Assembly: GCA_002384815.1 (NCBI GenBank)
Contig: DGBN01000018.1
Coordinates: 1-50,209 of the forward strand
Origin: Oxalobacteraceae bacterium UBA4003
GTDB lineage: Bacteria > Pseudomonadota > Gammaproteobacteria > Burkholderiales > Burkholderiaceae_D
Length of the DNA: 50,209 bases
Direction: 5' to 3'
Below, piece after piece: positions 17,591 to 26,809 of this stretch. The notes beneath the pieces are model-generated. The model was not told where the DNA came from. It made no database searches and worked only from the letters and a program-made list of their open reading frames with translations. The number at the start of each line of letters is the position of its first letter. Within the stretch, counting starts at the first letter, position 1. The position numbers and the translations under genes are program-made.

Positions 17591-18493
17591 ATGCAATATT
17601 TGACTATCGAAGACACCATCGGTAACACCCCGCTGGTGCAACTCAAGCGGATGGACGGCGAAGATACGGCGCGTCGTAGCAACATCATTCTCGGCAAGCT
17701 GGAGGGCAACAATCCTGCCGGCTCGGTGAAAGACAGACCGGCCTTATCGATGATCAAGCATGCGGAAGACCGCGGCACCATCAAACCCGGCGATACCCTG
17801 ATTGAGGCAACCAGCGGCAATACCGGCATTGCACTGGCGATGGTTGCGGCGATGCGCGGTTACAAGATGATCCTGCTGATGCCGGAAAATTTAAGTGAAG
17901 AACGTCGTCAGGCGATGGCTGCGTATGGCGCGAAAATTGTACTGACGCCGAAAACCGGCGGCATGGAATATGCGCGCGATCTGGCGGAACAAATGCAGAA
18001 AAATGGCGAAGGTCTGATTCTCGACCAGTTTGCGAATCCCGACAATCCGCGTGCGCATTATGAAACTACCGGGCCGGAAATATGGCGCGATACTGGCGGG
18101 AAAATCACTCATTTCATTAGTGCTATGGGTACGACCGGCACTATCATCGGTGTTTCCGAATATCTGAAGGAAAAAAATCCCGACATCAAGATCATCGGCG
18201 TGCAGCCGGAGGAAGGTTCGCAGATTCCGGGTATCAGAAAATGGCCTGAAGCCTATCTGCCGAAGATTTACGATGCGAGCAAGGTCGATCAGCTGGAATA
18301 CGTCAGTCAGGGCGTCGCCGAACAAATGGCGCGACGTCTGGCAATGGAAGAAGGAATTTTCTGCGGGATTTCTGCCGCAGGCGCATGCGAAGTGGCGCTG
18401 CGAATTTCTCAGACCACTGAAAATGCGACGATCGTGTTCGTCGTCTGCGATCGTGGAGATCGCTATCTTTCAACGGGTGTATTCCCGGCCTGA
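17591..18493 (+). CDS. cysM: Cysteine synthase B
   Basis: 300-residue PLP-dependent O-acetylserine sulfhydrylase. The PLP lysine lies in GNNPAGSVKDRPA. TSGNTGIALA binds the substrate carboxylate, and GTTGTIIGVS is the PLP-phosphate loop. The opening TIEDTIGNTPLVQLKR and the length separate CysM from the longer CysK. CysM can use thiosulfate as well as sulfide in enteric bacteria. It has its own upstream region after a terminator and no partner genes. Confidence 0.95.
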   Translation: MQYLTIEDTIGNTPLVQLKRMDGEDTARRSNIILGKLEGNNPAGSVKDRPALSMIKHAEDRGTIKPGDTLIEATSGNTGIALAMVAAMRGYKMILLMPENLSEERRQAMAAYGAKIVLTPKTGGMEYARDLAEQMQKNGEGLILDQFANPDNPRAHYETTGPEIWRDTGGKITHFISAMGTTGTIIGVSEYLKEKNPDIKIIGVQPEEGSQIPGIRKWPEAYLPKIYDASKVDQLEYVSQGVAEQMARRLAMEEGIFCGISAAGACEVALRISQTTENATIVFVVCDRGDRYLSTGVFPA

Positions 18494-18545
18494 GCCGGGA
18501 ATCACCGAACGAAGCATCAAGTCAGCGTAACAATACGCTGACTGT

Positions 18546-18878
18546 TTATTCTGCCTGTTCTGTCGCTACGCCATTCTTCGGCTTGAACTGCTTGTCGCTG
18601 ATGCGGAATTTATCGCGACGATCACCCATCAGGATGCGCAAATCGCGAATGCTCAAGTCACTTACTTCATGCATGCGTATCAGCAGCGATGCGCCCACCG
18701 GCAAACGGCGATGGCGGATTTTGCTGATGACTGGCGGCGCCACTTCCAATGCGCGCGACAGGGCTGCATCGTTCTTCAGATGCAGTTTTTCAATCAACGA
18801 ATCCAGCAAGTGGTTGGGATCATAGGCAACCTGATCGGCGAGTCGGTTGCTGGTTGTTTGGCTATCTGAAGTAGTCAT
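18546..18878 (-). CDS. Small putative DNA-binding protein (XRE-like HTH)
   Basis: 110 residues, no named family that I recognise. A helical core at about residues 20-85 contains LKNDAALSRALEVAPPVISKIRHRRLPV in pieces resembling a Cro/CI helix-turn-helix: LKNDAALSRALEVA as helix 2 and PPVISKIRHRRLP as the recognition helix. The tail is basic. The ATG at 18878 is chosen; a TTG at 18902 extends the frame by eight residues without a better ribosome site. It is single-gene, read towards cysM, with an unusually AT-rich upstream region. DNA binding is inferred from the fold pattern only. Confidence 0.72.
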   Translation of the reverse strand: MTTSDSQTTSNRLADQVAYDPNHLLDSLIEKLHLKNDAALSRALEVAPPVISKIRHRRLPVGASLLIRMHEVSDLSIRDLRILMGDRRDKFRISDKQFKPKNGVATEQAE

Positions 18879-19251
18879 AATATCTTCGATTCTAAAGGTC
18901 AAAGGAGGATGGGAAAATGCAAGCTACTGCAATTTCATCGGCTACTATTGGAGCGTTGCCGCGTTGGTAAAGTTGCAAACGAAGATGCATTTTTTCAATA
19001 TTACATATAAAAAAATTAACTAAGAGCAAGTAATATAGCAAAAAATTCCAAAAAAGCAATAAATCTTGATGCTCTTTTTATATCTTGTATGTCTATATAA
19101 TGAGGCAAGAGTTCCCGAAAACAAGCTTTCTTTTTGCAACATCGTTTTGCCGGATTTTCATGCTTTGTTTTATGTTATCAAAGTAGAAATTTCTGTAAGT
19201 GCAAGCCAATTTCAATGATGTCTGCATGCCAGCGTTGCCCCGAACCATGAT
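18879..19251. other. AT-rich intergenic region
   Basis: 373 bases that are much richer in A and T than the rest of the window, especially about 18985-19110, with long A and T tracts. It should hold the promoter of the small HTH gene. A weak minus-strand candidate, TTGCTC then TATGTA after 16 nt, is visible but not convincing. On the plus strand AAAGGAGGAT precedes an ATG at 18917 that opens only 17 codons. No RNA structure or gene is clear. Confidence 0.5.
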
Positions 19252-19827
19252 TCAGGGCTTGAGCAAGCCTAGTTGTTGCCAGCCTTCCAGCCCCAGTTCA
19301 CGCAAGGTCTCCATGTTTTTTTCGAAGATGGTTTCTGCCTGTGGAAATGCTTCTACTGCGCGTTCTATGCTGGCTTCCCGCAATAAATGCAGAATCGGAT
19401 ACGGCGAGCGGTTGGTATAGTTTTCAATATCGTTTGCTGCAGTACCGGCAAACTGGTAGTGCGGATGAAAACTGGCAATCTGGATTTCTCCATCCAGTTC
19501 CAGCCCTTCAATAGCCTTGTCGGCGGTTTCCAGAAAATCGTTGTAATCCATGAAATCCTGTAACACGTCGGGATGTATCAGCAGGATCGTATCGATATCG
19601 GCGGGATCAGCAGCATGCAAAGTCTGCAGTTCAGCTTCCAGATCGCTTAGCAATGCATCGACACTCTGCGCCGCACTGACGATATAGCGAATTTGATTTT
19701 TGACATGCACCGCTTTGGCAAACGGGCACAGATTCAGGCCGATGACCGCTTTTTCAAGCCAGGTTTGTGTCGCGGCGATAATCGCGTCATGCGATGCCGG
19801 GGGAGCAGGTGTATACATTTGATTCAT
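19252..19827 (-). CDS. DUF1415 family protein
   Basis: 191-residue cytoplasmic protein of the conserved family DUF1415, function unknown. The family signature at the N-terminus, TQTWLEKAVIGLNLCPFAKA, contains the conserved cysteine, followed by QIRYIVS. A central LLIHPDVLQDFMDYNDFL and the later HPHYQFAG, NRSPYPILHLLRE and IFEKNMETL are the other conserved blocks. Length is normal. It stands alone: divergent from yaeQ (gap about 176 nt) and far from the gene to its left. Confidence 0.88.
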   Translation of the reverse strand: MNQMYTPAPPASHDAIIAATQTWLEKAVIGLNLCPFAKAVHVKNQIRYIVSAAQSVDALLSDLEAELQTLHAADPADIDTILLIHPDVLQDFMDYNDFLETADKAIEGLELDGEIQIASFHPHYQFAGTAANDIENYTNRSPYPILHLLREASIERAVEAFPQAETIFEKNMETLRELGLEGWQQLGLLKP

Positions 19828-20003
19828 TTCAATAGGGCCTCTATTTTAAACGTTTGCATCGATTGCCGATTTTGCGGGCGCAGCAATACTGCGAAATCAA
19901 CTGCTGATGCAAAAAATGATCGCTACGAGAGTGGTGAATCGGCTATTCTTGCCACCGTTAAGCACTACGCTTCATCCTGACATTTTCATCAAGAGCACAA
20001 TTC

Positions 20004-20558
20004 ATGGCCCTCAAATCCACCATTTTCAAAGCCGATCTGCAAATTGCCGACATGGACCGGCAATATTATGACGGTCACATGCTGACGATTGCGCGCCATC
20101 CTTCTGAAACCGATGAACGCATGATGGTGAGAATTCTGGCCTTCGTGTTGCACGCAAGCGAAGCTCTGGCATTCGGTAAAGGCTTGAGCGCGGATGATGA
20201 ACCGGATTTGTGGCGCAAGGATTTGACCGGCGCGATTGATCTGTGGATAGAAGTCGGGCAGCCGGATGAAAAGCGCATCATGAAAGCGTGCGGTCGTTCG
20301 ACTCAGGTGATCATCTACAGTTACAGCAGCATGAGTAATATATGGTGGAGCCAGATCGCGAACAAGGTGGATAGAGCGAGGAACCTTAGCGTTTTCAATC
20401 TGCCTGCCGTGACCAGTCAGGCACTGGCCAGGCTCGCGCAACGCAATATGCAGCTGCAATGCACGATTCAGGATGCGCAAGTCTGGATCAACGGCGACGG
20501 CGAATCGCTACTGATCGATTTACAGACATTGAAGGCACCGACGGCTGTTGCACGATAA
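20004..20558 (+). CDS. yaeQ: YaeQ family protein
   Basis: 184-residue protein of the YaeQ family, a fold related to PD-(D/E)XK nucleases but of unsettled function. Recognisable blocks are MALKSTIFKADLQIADMDR, the HPSETDERMMVRILAFVLHA segment, DEPDLWRKDLTGAIDLWIEV with the acidic residues of the nuclease-like core, and GQPDEKRI. Length is normal for the family. It converges on mltB with only 37 nt between the stops and no visible terminator in the gap. Confidence 0.92.
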   Translation: MALKSTIFKADLQIADMDRQYYDGHMLTIARHPSETDERMMVRILAFVLHASEALAFGKGLSADDEPDLWRKDLTGAIDLWIEVGQPDEKRIMKACGRSTQVIIYSYSSMSNIWWSQIANKVDRARNLSVFNLPAVTSQALARLAQRNMQLQCTIQDAQVWINGDGESLLIDLQTLKAPTAVAR

Positions 20559-20595
20559 GGCAGCGAGCGGAAACGCGCGTATCCCCGATATTGTT

Positions 20596-21699
20596 TCAGT
20601 AATTGCGCGCTGCGCGCACTGCACGACTCAGGTCTATTACCGACATCGCATAAAAAAAGCTGCGATTGTATTGCGTGATCGCAAAGAAGTTGGGTGCACC
20701 CAGCCAGTATTCGCTGGCTTCTGCACCATTCTGCAAATCCACCAGACCGAACTGCATGTCGGCCGGCGGTTCGGCTAGCGGCGTTACGCCCGCTTCCTTC
20801 ATTTCCGCCAAGCTGAACTTTGCGCTCAAACCCTGATTGATAAAGCGCTGCCAATTTTCCGTCATGTCTACCTTGGCCGGGAATACGATGGGCTCACCTG
20901 TGCGCCAGCCATGCTGCACGAGGAAGTTGGCAACGCTACCTATCGCATCGACGGGTGAGTTGCGCAGGTCGATATGGCCGTTACCATCGAAGTCGACGGC
21001 AAATCTGCGTATGCTGCCGGGCATGAATTGCGGCCAGCCTATTGCGCCGGCGTAAGAACCGAGCAAAGAGAAGGGGTCAATTTTTTCATCACGGGAAAAC
21101 AGCAGCGTATTTTCCAGTTCCCCGCGGAAATAGCTCATGCGTGCCGTGCGATTCGGCGTTTCCGGATAGGCGAAGGCCAGCGTCGTGATGGCATCCATCA
21201 CGCGGAAGTTGCCGGTATTGCGGCCGTACACGGTTTCCACACCGATGATGGCAACGATGATTTCCGCCGGAACACCGTACAGTTTTTCGGCACGGGTCAG
21301 CGCATCGGCATAGGTATTCCAGAAAGCGACGCCGGCATCGATGCGCACCGGCTCGACGAAGCGGCTGCGGTAGGCCGCCCAGTTCTTCGGTTTGCCCGGT
21401 GGAGCCGGTTTCATTAACTGAATGACCCTATCGACGTAATGCGTTTTACTGAGGGTATTTTGCAGTTCTGTCTTGTCGAAGCCGTTTTTTTCCACCATCT
21501 GGTCGATAAAGTCCGCTACCTCTCGCCATTGCTTGAAGTTGGCGAATTCATCGCCTTGCACCGGTTTGACGGCTTTCCTTGTCTGGGCCGCAGTCTGTAG
21601 CTTCTTGCCGCTTTCACCGGCGGATGCACAGCCGCTGAGGGCGAGGATGGAGGAAAGTGCGAATAACGAGGCACGGCTGGAAAAAAAGGAAGATGTCAT
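20596..21699 (-). CDS. mltB: Membrane-bound lytic murein transglycosylase B
   Basis: 367-residue periplasmic lipoprotein that cleaves peptidoglycan with 1,6-anhydro product formation. A lipobox LSGCAS at about residues 21-26 gives lipidated Cys24. The catalytic glutamate lies in IIGVETVYGRNTG, and the family motif GAIGWPQFMPGSIRRFAVDFDG follows in two adjoining pieces. C-terminal NYNRS-like substrate-cleft residues are present as ITQYNRSFFYAMSV. Its ATG overlaps the stop of the transglutaminase gene by 4 bases (ATGA), so it is the last gene of the moxR operon. Confidence 0.95.
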   Translation of the reverse strand: MTSSFFSSRASLFALSSILALSGCASAGESGKKLQTAAQTRKAVKPVQGDEFANFKQWREVADFIDQMVEKNGFDKTELQNTLSKTHYVDRVIQLMKPAPPGKPKNWAAYRSRFVEPVRIDAGVAFWNTYADALTRAEKLYGVPAEIIVAIIGVETVYGRNTGNFRVMDAITTLAFAYPETPNRTARMSYFRGELENTLLFSRDEKIDPFSLLGSYAGAIGWPQFMPGSIRRFAVDFDGNGHIDLRNSPVDAIGSVANFLVQHGWRTGEPIVFPAKVDMTENWQRFINQGLSAKFSLAEMKEAGVTPLAEPPADMQFGLVDLQNGAEASEYWLGAPNFFAITQYNRSFFYAMSVIDLSRAVRAARNY

Positions 21700-23717
21700 C
21701 GAGATAGTTTCAATAGTGTTTTGAGTCTGGACAGCACGTCTGGCAGCGAAGATTTTTCAAACGGACGGTAACGTGCTGCCTCATAAATAATCAGGAAATT
21801 CTTGATGGCGTGTTTCTGCTCTTGCGTGAGTGCAGAAGCGGAGTTCAGCAATCGCCTGGAGTAGGAACGCGGCCCTTCATGCGGATGACGCGGATAACCC
21901 CATTGCGCCATTTGTTTGCAGAGCTTTGCATAACTGGCATCGATGGGGTCAGTTTTTTTGCGATTGGTGCCGAATACCAGTGCAATCAACACCATGATCG
22001 CCACACCGAGCGCAAACATCCATGCCGTCATCGCGCGCCAGTCGATGTTACCGAAGCCCAGCGTACGTAGCAAACTCTTTTGCTGCTCCGGCGTGTAATT
22101 CAGTACCCATTGATTCCAGCCATTGTTGACGGCATCCCAGCGGAAACGTATTTTTCGCAGCCATGAGTCGGGGCCGATGTTCACATTGAGCAAGCCGCCG
22201 AATGTTGTTGTCGTTGCGGTACCGGCAAGATCGCGTTCTATCCGCTCAGGCGCAACGGCGGCAGTCGGATCTACCCGCAACCAGCCGCGTTTTTCTATCC
22301 AGATTTCGGCCCATGCATGCGCATCCGATTGACGTACTGTCATGTAGCCATCTACAGGATTGATCTGCCCGCCCTGATAGCCGGTCACGACGCGCGCGGG
22401 GATATTCATTGCACGCATCAGAACCACGAAAGCGCCAGCGTAATGTTCGCAAAAACCGGCACGGCTGGAAAACAGGAATTCATCGACGCTATTGCGTCCC
22501 AGCAGCGGTGGTTGCAGGGTATAGCGAAATTTTTCCTGCCGGAAAAATTGCAGAACCTTGTTTACCAGTTTCAGATCATCTTCCGAGGTCTTGCGCAGGT
22601 CGGCGGCAAAGGCCAGTGCTTGCGGGTTGTAAGCGACGGGCAGTTCCAGCCACTGTTGCAAGGCAAGCCGGCTTTCGTTCGGTTGCAGATCGTAGTCCAG
22701 ATAGGACGCCACATCATAACGGACGCGATCTGCAATCGGCCGTTCCGATACCAGTTGAAAATCGGGTGTGATGCTGCTGCGATTGTTGGGCAATTGCGGT
22801 GCAGACTGCGGCAGTTCCAGCGCAAACAGCCAGCGGCGTGAAGTGGGTTCCTGCGTGACTTGATAGCGCAAAACTTGACCGCGTGGTTCCCATGGCAGTG
22901 GTGGATTTGCCTGATTGCGTGTTGACCGCCTGCTCCAGGTAATGCCGTCGTATTGACCAAGTACGATGCCGCGCCAATACAGTTTGGCGTTGGCCGGTGC
23001 CGGATCGATGAACTTGACGCGAAATGCAATATCGCCGGATAGCGCAAGCTGCGAGATATTCCCCGGCGACATGCTGTCCGACAAACCGCTGCGCGCGGAA
23101 TGGGATGCGCCGGGCATGCCCCATAGCGGGCCTTGTATGCGCGGGAACAAGAGAAACAACACGATAGTCAGTGGCACCGCCAGCGCAAAGATCATTGCAC
23201 CCAGTCGCAGGCGCTTGCGTAGCGGCGGTACCGCACCGGTATATTGAAACGATAGTTGCGCCGTCAGGATCGCAATCACGGCCGCGCTCATCAACAAGGC
23301 GGTGGCGATGGTTTGCGAATAGAAGAAATTTGTCAGCAGCAGGAAAAAACTCAGAAACACGATGACAAACAAATCGCGGCTGGCATGCATCTCCAGCAGT
23401 TTGAATGTCAGCAGCAGCACCAGCATCGCCACGCCGGCATCCTGGCCAAAAAACATTTTGAAGTTGAGGTATACCCCGGCCATTGCTGCTACGGCAATCG
23501 GCAATAACAGCCAGCGCGGAGGCATGCGATTGCCGTGAAAGGTGATCCAGCCGCGCCACAGCATCAACGCAATACTGAGAATGGTAATCCACAAGGGCAG
23601 GTGCAAGGCATGCGGCGCCAGCACCAGGCCGCAAGCAAAGAGCAGGAGCAGGGTATCGGCCTTGTCGCGCGACACAGGACGCGTGGAGAATGGGAACATC
23701 CTGCCCAGAAAACTCAT
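21696..23717 (-). CDS. TgpA-like membrane transglutaminase
   Basis: 673-residue inner-membrane protein. About six N-terminal membrane helices (residues 20-180) are followed by a periplasmic domain with a transglutaminase core: catalytic Cys in RAGFCEHYAGAFV, His in DAHAWAEIW and Asp in LRVDPTAAV. A last membrane helix (WMFALGVAIMVLIALVFG) and a cytoplasmic DUF4129-like tail end it. The family is DUF3488/TgpA, essential in Pseudomonas aeruginosa. The ATG at 23717 overlaps the DUF58 stop by ATGA; a longer frame to 23765 exists, but coupling and the usual start favour 23717. Confidence 0.92.
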   Translation of the reverse strand: MSFLGRMFPFSTRPVSRDKADTLLLLFACGLVLAPHALHLPLWITILSIALMLWRGWITFHGNRMPPRWLLLPIAVAAMAGVYLNFKMFFGQDAGVAMLVLLLTFKLLEMHASRDLFVIVFLSFFLLLTNFFYSQTIATALLMSAAVIAILTAQLSFQYTGAVPPLRKRLRLGAMIFALAVPLTIVLFLLFPRIQGPLWGMPGASHSARSGLSDSMSPGNISQLALSGDIAFRVKFIDPAPANAKLYWRGIVLGQYDGITWSRRSTRNQANPPLPWEPRGQVLRYQVTQEPTSRRWLFALELPQSAPQLPNNRSSITPDFQLVSERPIADRVRYDVASYLDYDLQPNESRLALQQWLELPVAYNPQALAFAADLRKTSEDDLKLVNKVLQFFRQEKFRYTLQPPLLGRNSVDEFLFSSRAGFCEHYAGAFVVLMRAMNIPARVVTGYQGGQINPVDGYMTVRQSDAHAWAEIWIEKRGWLRVDPTAAVAPERIERDLAGTATTTTFGGLLNVNIGPDSWLRKIRFRWDAVNNGWNQWVLNYTPEQQKSLLRTLGFGNIDWRAMTAWMFALGVAIMVLIALVFGTNRKKTDPIDASYAKLCKQMAQWGYPRHPHEGPRSYSRRLLNSASALTQEQKHAIKNFLIIYEAARYRPFEKSSLPDVLSRLKTLLKLSR

Positions 23718-24712
23718 GCTGCATGCTCCGACGTTCGTTCGAATAGCGCCAGCGCACGCAGACATGCAGCTTGATGCGCCGCTCCTATAGCAGGCGGAAA
23801 GTCGCTGCTGCCGAGGCGGAAGGCATAGGGCAGGCCGCGTATCTCTGCCGCCAGCACCCAGTGCGTCATGCGCGACAGCTTCAATTCCACATCCATGGCC
23901 CGCGGCAATCTTGCATAGTCGATGGATAACTCGTTGCTGGCACCGCCCTCAAACTGTTTGGTCACCAATGCACCGCCGTCGATGCGCGCAATTTGCCGCC
24001 ACGCCAGGTGGCGTATCGAATCGCCGGCCTGATAGGGGCGTATGCCGGCGAAGTCGTCATGACCGACATGGCCGCGGCCAGCTGCTGTTTCATTTTCATG
24101 CAAGGGCAGTGGTGGGCCGTCTTCTTCCGGCTGCGGATAAACCAGTACGCGCATCGCCGGTTGCCAGTAACTCCAGGCACGCAGCAAGCCGAGCGGGAAG
24201 CGTGTCTGCAAGCGTATGCGCGGCGCATGGCACCAGCCGCGTTCCTGCGTGGGTGTGCCGAGCATGATGCTACGGCTGCTGTCGGCGGCAATATCGGTGA
24301 CATGATCGCGCGCAGGGAGCTTATCGCCGATGAAGGCAAGCCAGATTGCATAACGGTCGTGCCTGCGACGATTTTCCAGGTGCAACTCGAACTGTGCATC
24401 GGTACCGGCGAACACGGCTGGGGCACGGCCAGGACTCAGATAAAGATGTGCCAGATTGCGGAAGGTCAGATGCATGTCGATGATGGCGCAGCCGCCCAGC
24501 AAAAACGTCAGTGCAAAACCGAGACTGAGACTGTAGTTGACCGAACACAGGAAAAGCACCACCAGCATTGCACCGAACGTGAGGCCGGCGCGGGTAGGTA
24601 CGATAAAGACGCGGCGCTGATTTAAAAATACTTCGCTGACTTCTGCATCACGCAGCCTGAACAGCCAGCGGCCCGTCAATTGATGAAATATTTTTTGCAA
24701 AGACTTGATCAT
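23714..24712 (-). CDS. DUF58 domain protein
   Basis: 332 residues. Two adjacent hydrophobic helices at about residues 43-80 (SLGFALTFLLGGCAIIDM is the second) are followed by a DUF58 region with the diagnostic GIRPYQAGDSIRHLAWRQIAR. DUF58 proteins are the partners of MoxR ATPases and are thought to act in chaperone-like envelope functions; the biochemical role is unknown. It begins 27 nt after the moxR stop and is coupled to tgpA by an ATGA overlap. The VWA-like metal site is not evident in the C-terminal part. Confidence 0.9.
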   Translation of the reverse strand: MIKSLQKIFHQLTGRWLFRLRDAEVSEVFLNQRRVFIVPTRAGLTFGAMLVVLFLCSVNYSLSLGFALTFLLGGCAIIDMHLTFRNLAHLYLSPGRAPAVFAGTDAQFELHLENRRRHDRYAIWLAFIGDKLPARDHVTDIAADSSRSIMLGTPTQERGWCHAPRIRLQTRFPLGLLRAWSYWQPAMRVLVYPQPEEDGPPLPLHENETAAGRGHVGHDDFAGIRPYQAGDSIRHLAWRQIARIDGGALVTKQFEGGASNELSIDYARLPRAMDVELKLSRMTHWVLAAEIRGLPYAFRLGSSDFPPAIGAAHQAACLRALALFERTSEHAA

Positions 24713-24739
24713 GAATTCTGCGTGTGCATGCGTGCAGAA

Positions 24740-25660
24740 TTAAACGCTGACCGATTTCATCAACTGCAACACCAGATCGCGGCTGCTCAAGGCACTGCCG
24801 GCTACCGATTTCAAGGGACGCAGACGATGGGCTGCGACCGGCACCAGCACTGCTTGTACATCTTCGGGGATCACGTGATTACGTCCTTCCATTGCAGCCC
24901 ATGCGCGCGCCGCCTGCAGCAAGGCTATCGTTGCGCGCGGACTCAAGCCTTCGGCGAACATGCCGTTCTGGCGCGAGGCCTGTGCCAGCGCCTGGATGTA
25001 ATCGATCAGCGAGGCTGACGCATGAATTTTTCTCAGTTCGGCCTGCGCCGCAAGCAGGTCGGCCGGTTGCATGGCCATGTGCATGGCTTTCAACAGCGTG
25101 CGCCGGTCTTCACCCATCAGCAGGGCACGCTCGGATGCTGCGTCCGGGTAGCCGAGTGAAAGACACATCAGGAATCTATCCATTTGCGATTCCGGCAAGG
25201 GGAAAGTGCCGATCTGATGGGTCGGATTCTGTGTGGCAATGACGAAGAAAGGTTGCGGCAGGTTGCGTGTCACGCCGTCGGAAGTCACTTGTCTTTCTTC
25301 CATTGCTTCCAGCAATGCAGACTGTGCCTTAGGCGTGGCGCGATTGATTTCATCGGCCAGCAGCACTTGCGTGAAGATGGGGCCGGGGTGGAACACGAAA
25401 GCATTTTTTTCGCGATCGAAGATTGAAATGCCGACTACATCGGCCGGCAGCAGATCGCTGGTGAACTGCTGGCGATTGAATTGCAGGCCCAGAGAAATTG
25501 CCAGCGCATGGGCCAGCGTGGTTTTGCCGACGCCGGGCACGTCCTCGATCAACAGATGACCGCCGGCCAGCAGGCACACCAGAGCCTGACGGATTTGCGT
25601 GTCCTTGCCGACGACAATTTCACTGACCTGTTTTGCAACTGCATGCACTTTGGCGAACAT
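24740..25660 (-). CDS. MoxR-family AAA+ ATPase
   Basis: 306-residue AAA+ ATPase of the MoxR group. Walker A is EDVPGVGKTTLAHA at about residue 38 and Walker B is LLADEINRATPKAQSALLEA. The MoxR motifs FVIATQNP and PLPESQMDRFLM follow (sensor 1 and arginine-finger region). MoxR proteins work with DUF58 and VWA partners as chaperones for protein-complex maturation. It is the first gene of the moxR-DUF58-tgpA-mltB operon and is preceded by about 125 nt of non-coding sequence. Confidence 0.94.
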   Translation of the reverse strand: MFAKVHAVAKQVSEIVVGKDTQIRQALVCLLAGGHLLIEDVPGVGKTTLAHALAISLGLQFNRQQFTSDLLPADVVGISIFDREKNAFVFHPGPIFTQVLLADEINRATPKAQSALLEAMEERQVTSDGVTRNLPQPFFVIATQNPTHQIGTFPLPESQMDRFLMCLSLGYPDAASERALLMGEDRRTLLKAMHMAMQPADLLAAQAELRKIHASASLIDYIQALAQASRQNGMFAEGLSPRATIALLQAARAWAAMEGRNHVIPEDVQAVLVPVAAHRLRPLKSVAGSALSSRDLVLQLMKSVSV

Positions 25661-25786
25661 GGATTCTTCCGTGGACGGTTTGAAGATAGACGCAGCCTGA
25701 CTATGGATGGCAGGCCCGACAGAATGTGTAATGGCTGTCAGATTTTATGCGAGATTGACTTGCTTTGGAGCATGTCGAGCGAGCGA

Positions 25787-26809
25787 TCAATCCTGTTTTT
25801 GCTTGCGTACGACAAACCAGCCGGCCACCACGGTAAAGGTAGCGACGATTCCGGCCACGATCCAGAAGCCGTCTTCGTGATCCGCCAGCGGCACGCCGCC
25901 GACATTCATGCCCAGCAAGCCGGCGATGATATTGATCGGTAGCGCCAGTACCGTGACGATGGTCAGCACGTACAGGCTGCGGCTGTTTTTTTCATTGACC
26001 TGGGCGGCGATTTCTTCCTGCAGCAACTTGATGCGTTCCTGCAGCGAACTCATGTCACTCAGGACGACGGAGAATTCCTCGGTCGATTGACGCAATTCCT
26101 GCGTATCGAGTTCGGCCACCCATCCCGGCGGCTTTTGCAGCAGGCGAAACAGGGCGGCCGGTTCCGGTGCCAGCAAACGCTGCAGACGCACCAGTATGCG
26201 TCGCAAGGCACCCAGATCGCCGCGCTGCCGATTCAGGCGACCGGCGAGCAAGTTGTCTTCTACCTTGTCGACACGTGCTACTGCATCCCGCACGATCTTT
26301 ACCAGCACGTCGGCTTGATCACGTAGCAGATGTACGAGCAACTCAATTGAGGAACGTATCGCATCGCCGTGTTCCACCGCTTGTCGCAGACGTTCAATGG
26401 ATTTCAATGGTGTGCGCCGTGCACTGATGACGACGCGTTGTGTCACGCTTAACCACAAGGTTGCGATATCAGCCGAATCCAGTGAAAAGTTGTGCAGCAC
26501 ATCATTTACCACTGCGATCAGGGTGTTGTCTGCAAGCTCGATCCGGGTCGAACGCGAGCCGTCATGCAAGACTTCGTTGAATTCATCGGCGACGCCCGCA
26601 TGTTCGGTGATCCATTTCTCGCTGGCGGTATTGCTCAGATTGAAATGCAGCCAGATGAATTCGTGCTCGCTATGTTGTTCGTGATTTTTTAGCCATGCCA
26701 GCGCATCTGCAGAATTGATCAGCGTCGCGCGGGCATCACGACCGAATACAAAACCCCAAATCAGGCCAGACTGATCCGAGCCGTAACCAAGGCTGGAAGA
26801 CGCGATCAT
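25787..26809 (-). CDS. zntB: ZntB/CorA-family metal transporter
   Basis: 340-residue member of the CorA superfamily of pentameric metal-ion channels. A large cytoplasmic alpha/beta-helical domain with a long stalk is followed by two C-terminal membrane helices (ALPINIIAGLLGMNVGG and GIVATFTVVAGWFVV). The GMN signature at the end of the first helix is present as GMNVGG. The N-terminal GLIWGFVFG and IWLHFNLSN match ZntB rather than CorA. ZntB moves zinc in enterics; specificity here is inferred. It is a single gene, upstream of and divergent from rbgA. Confidence 0.88.
   Translation of the reverse strand: MIASSSLGYGSDQSGLIWGFVFGRDARATLINSADALAWLKNHEQHSEHEFIWLHFNLSNTASEKWITEHAGVADEFNEVLHDGSRSTRIELADNTLIAVVNDVLHNFSLDSADIATLWLSVTQRVVISARRTPLKSIERLRQAVEHGDAIRSSIELLVHLLRDQADVLVKIVRDAVARVDKVEDNLLAGRLNRQRGDLGALRRILVRLQRLLAPEPAALFRLLQKPPGWVAELDTQELRQSTEEFSVVLSDMSSLQERIKLLQEEIAAQVNEKNSRSLYVLTIVTVLALPINIIAGLLGMNVGGVPLADHEDGFWIVAGIVATFTVVAGWFVVRKQKQD

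Noticed and set aside
18917..18970. 17-codon frame after AAAGGAGGAT
   Set aside because: The ribosome site is good but the peptide is too short and featureless to call a gene from sequence alone.
22714..23757. Long second frame on the same strand within tgpA
   Set aside because: Arg/Ala-rich out-of-frame shadow; tgpA has the catalytic triad and membrane helices in its own frame.
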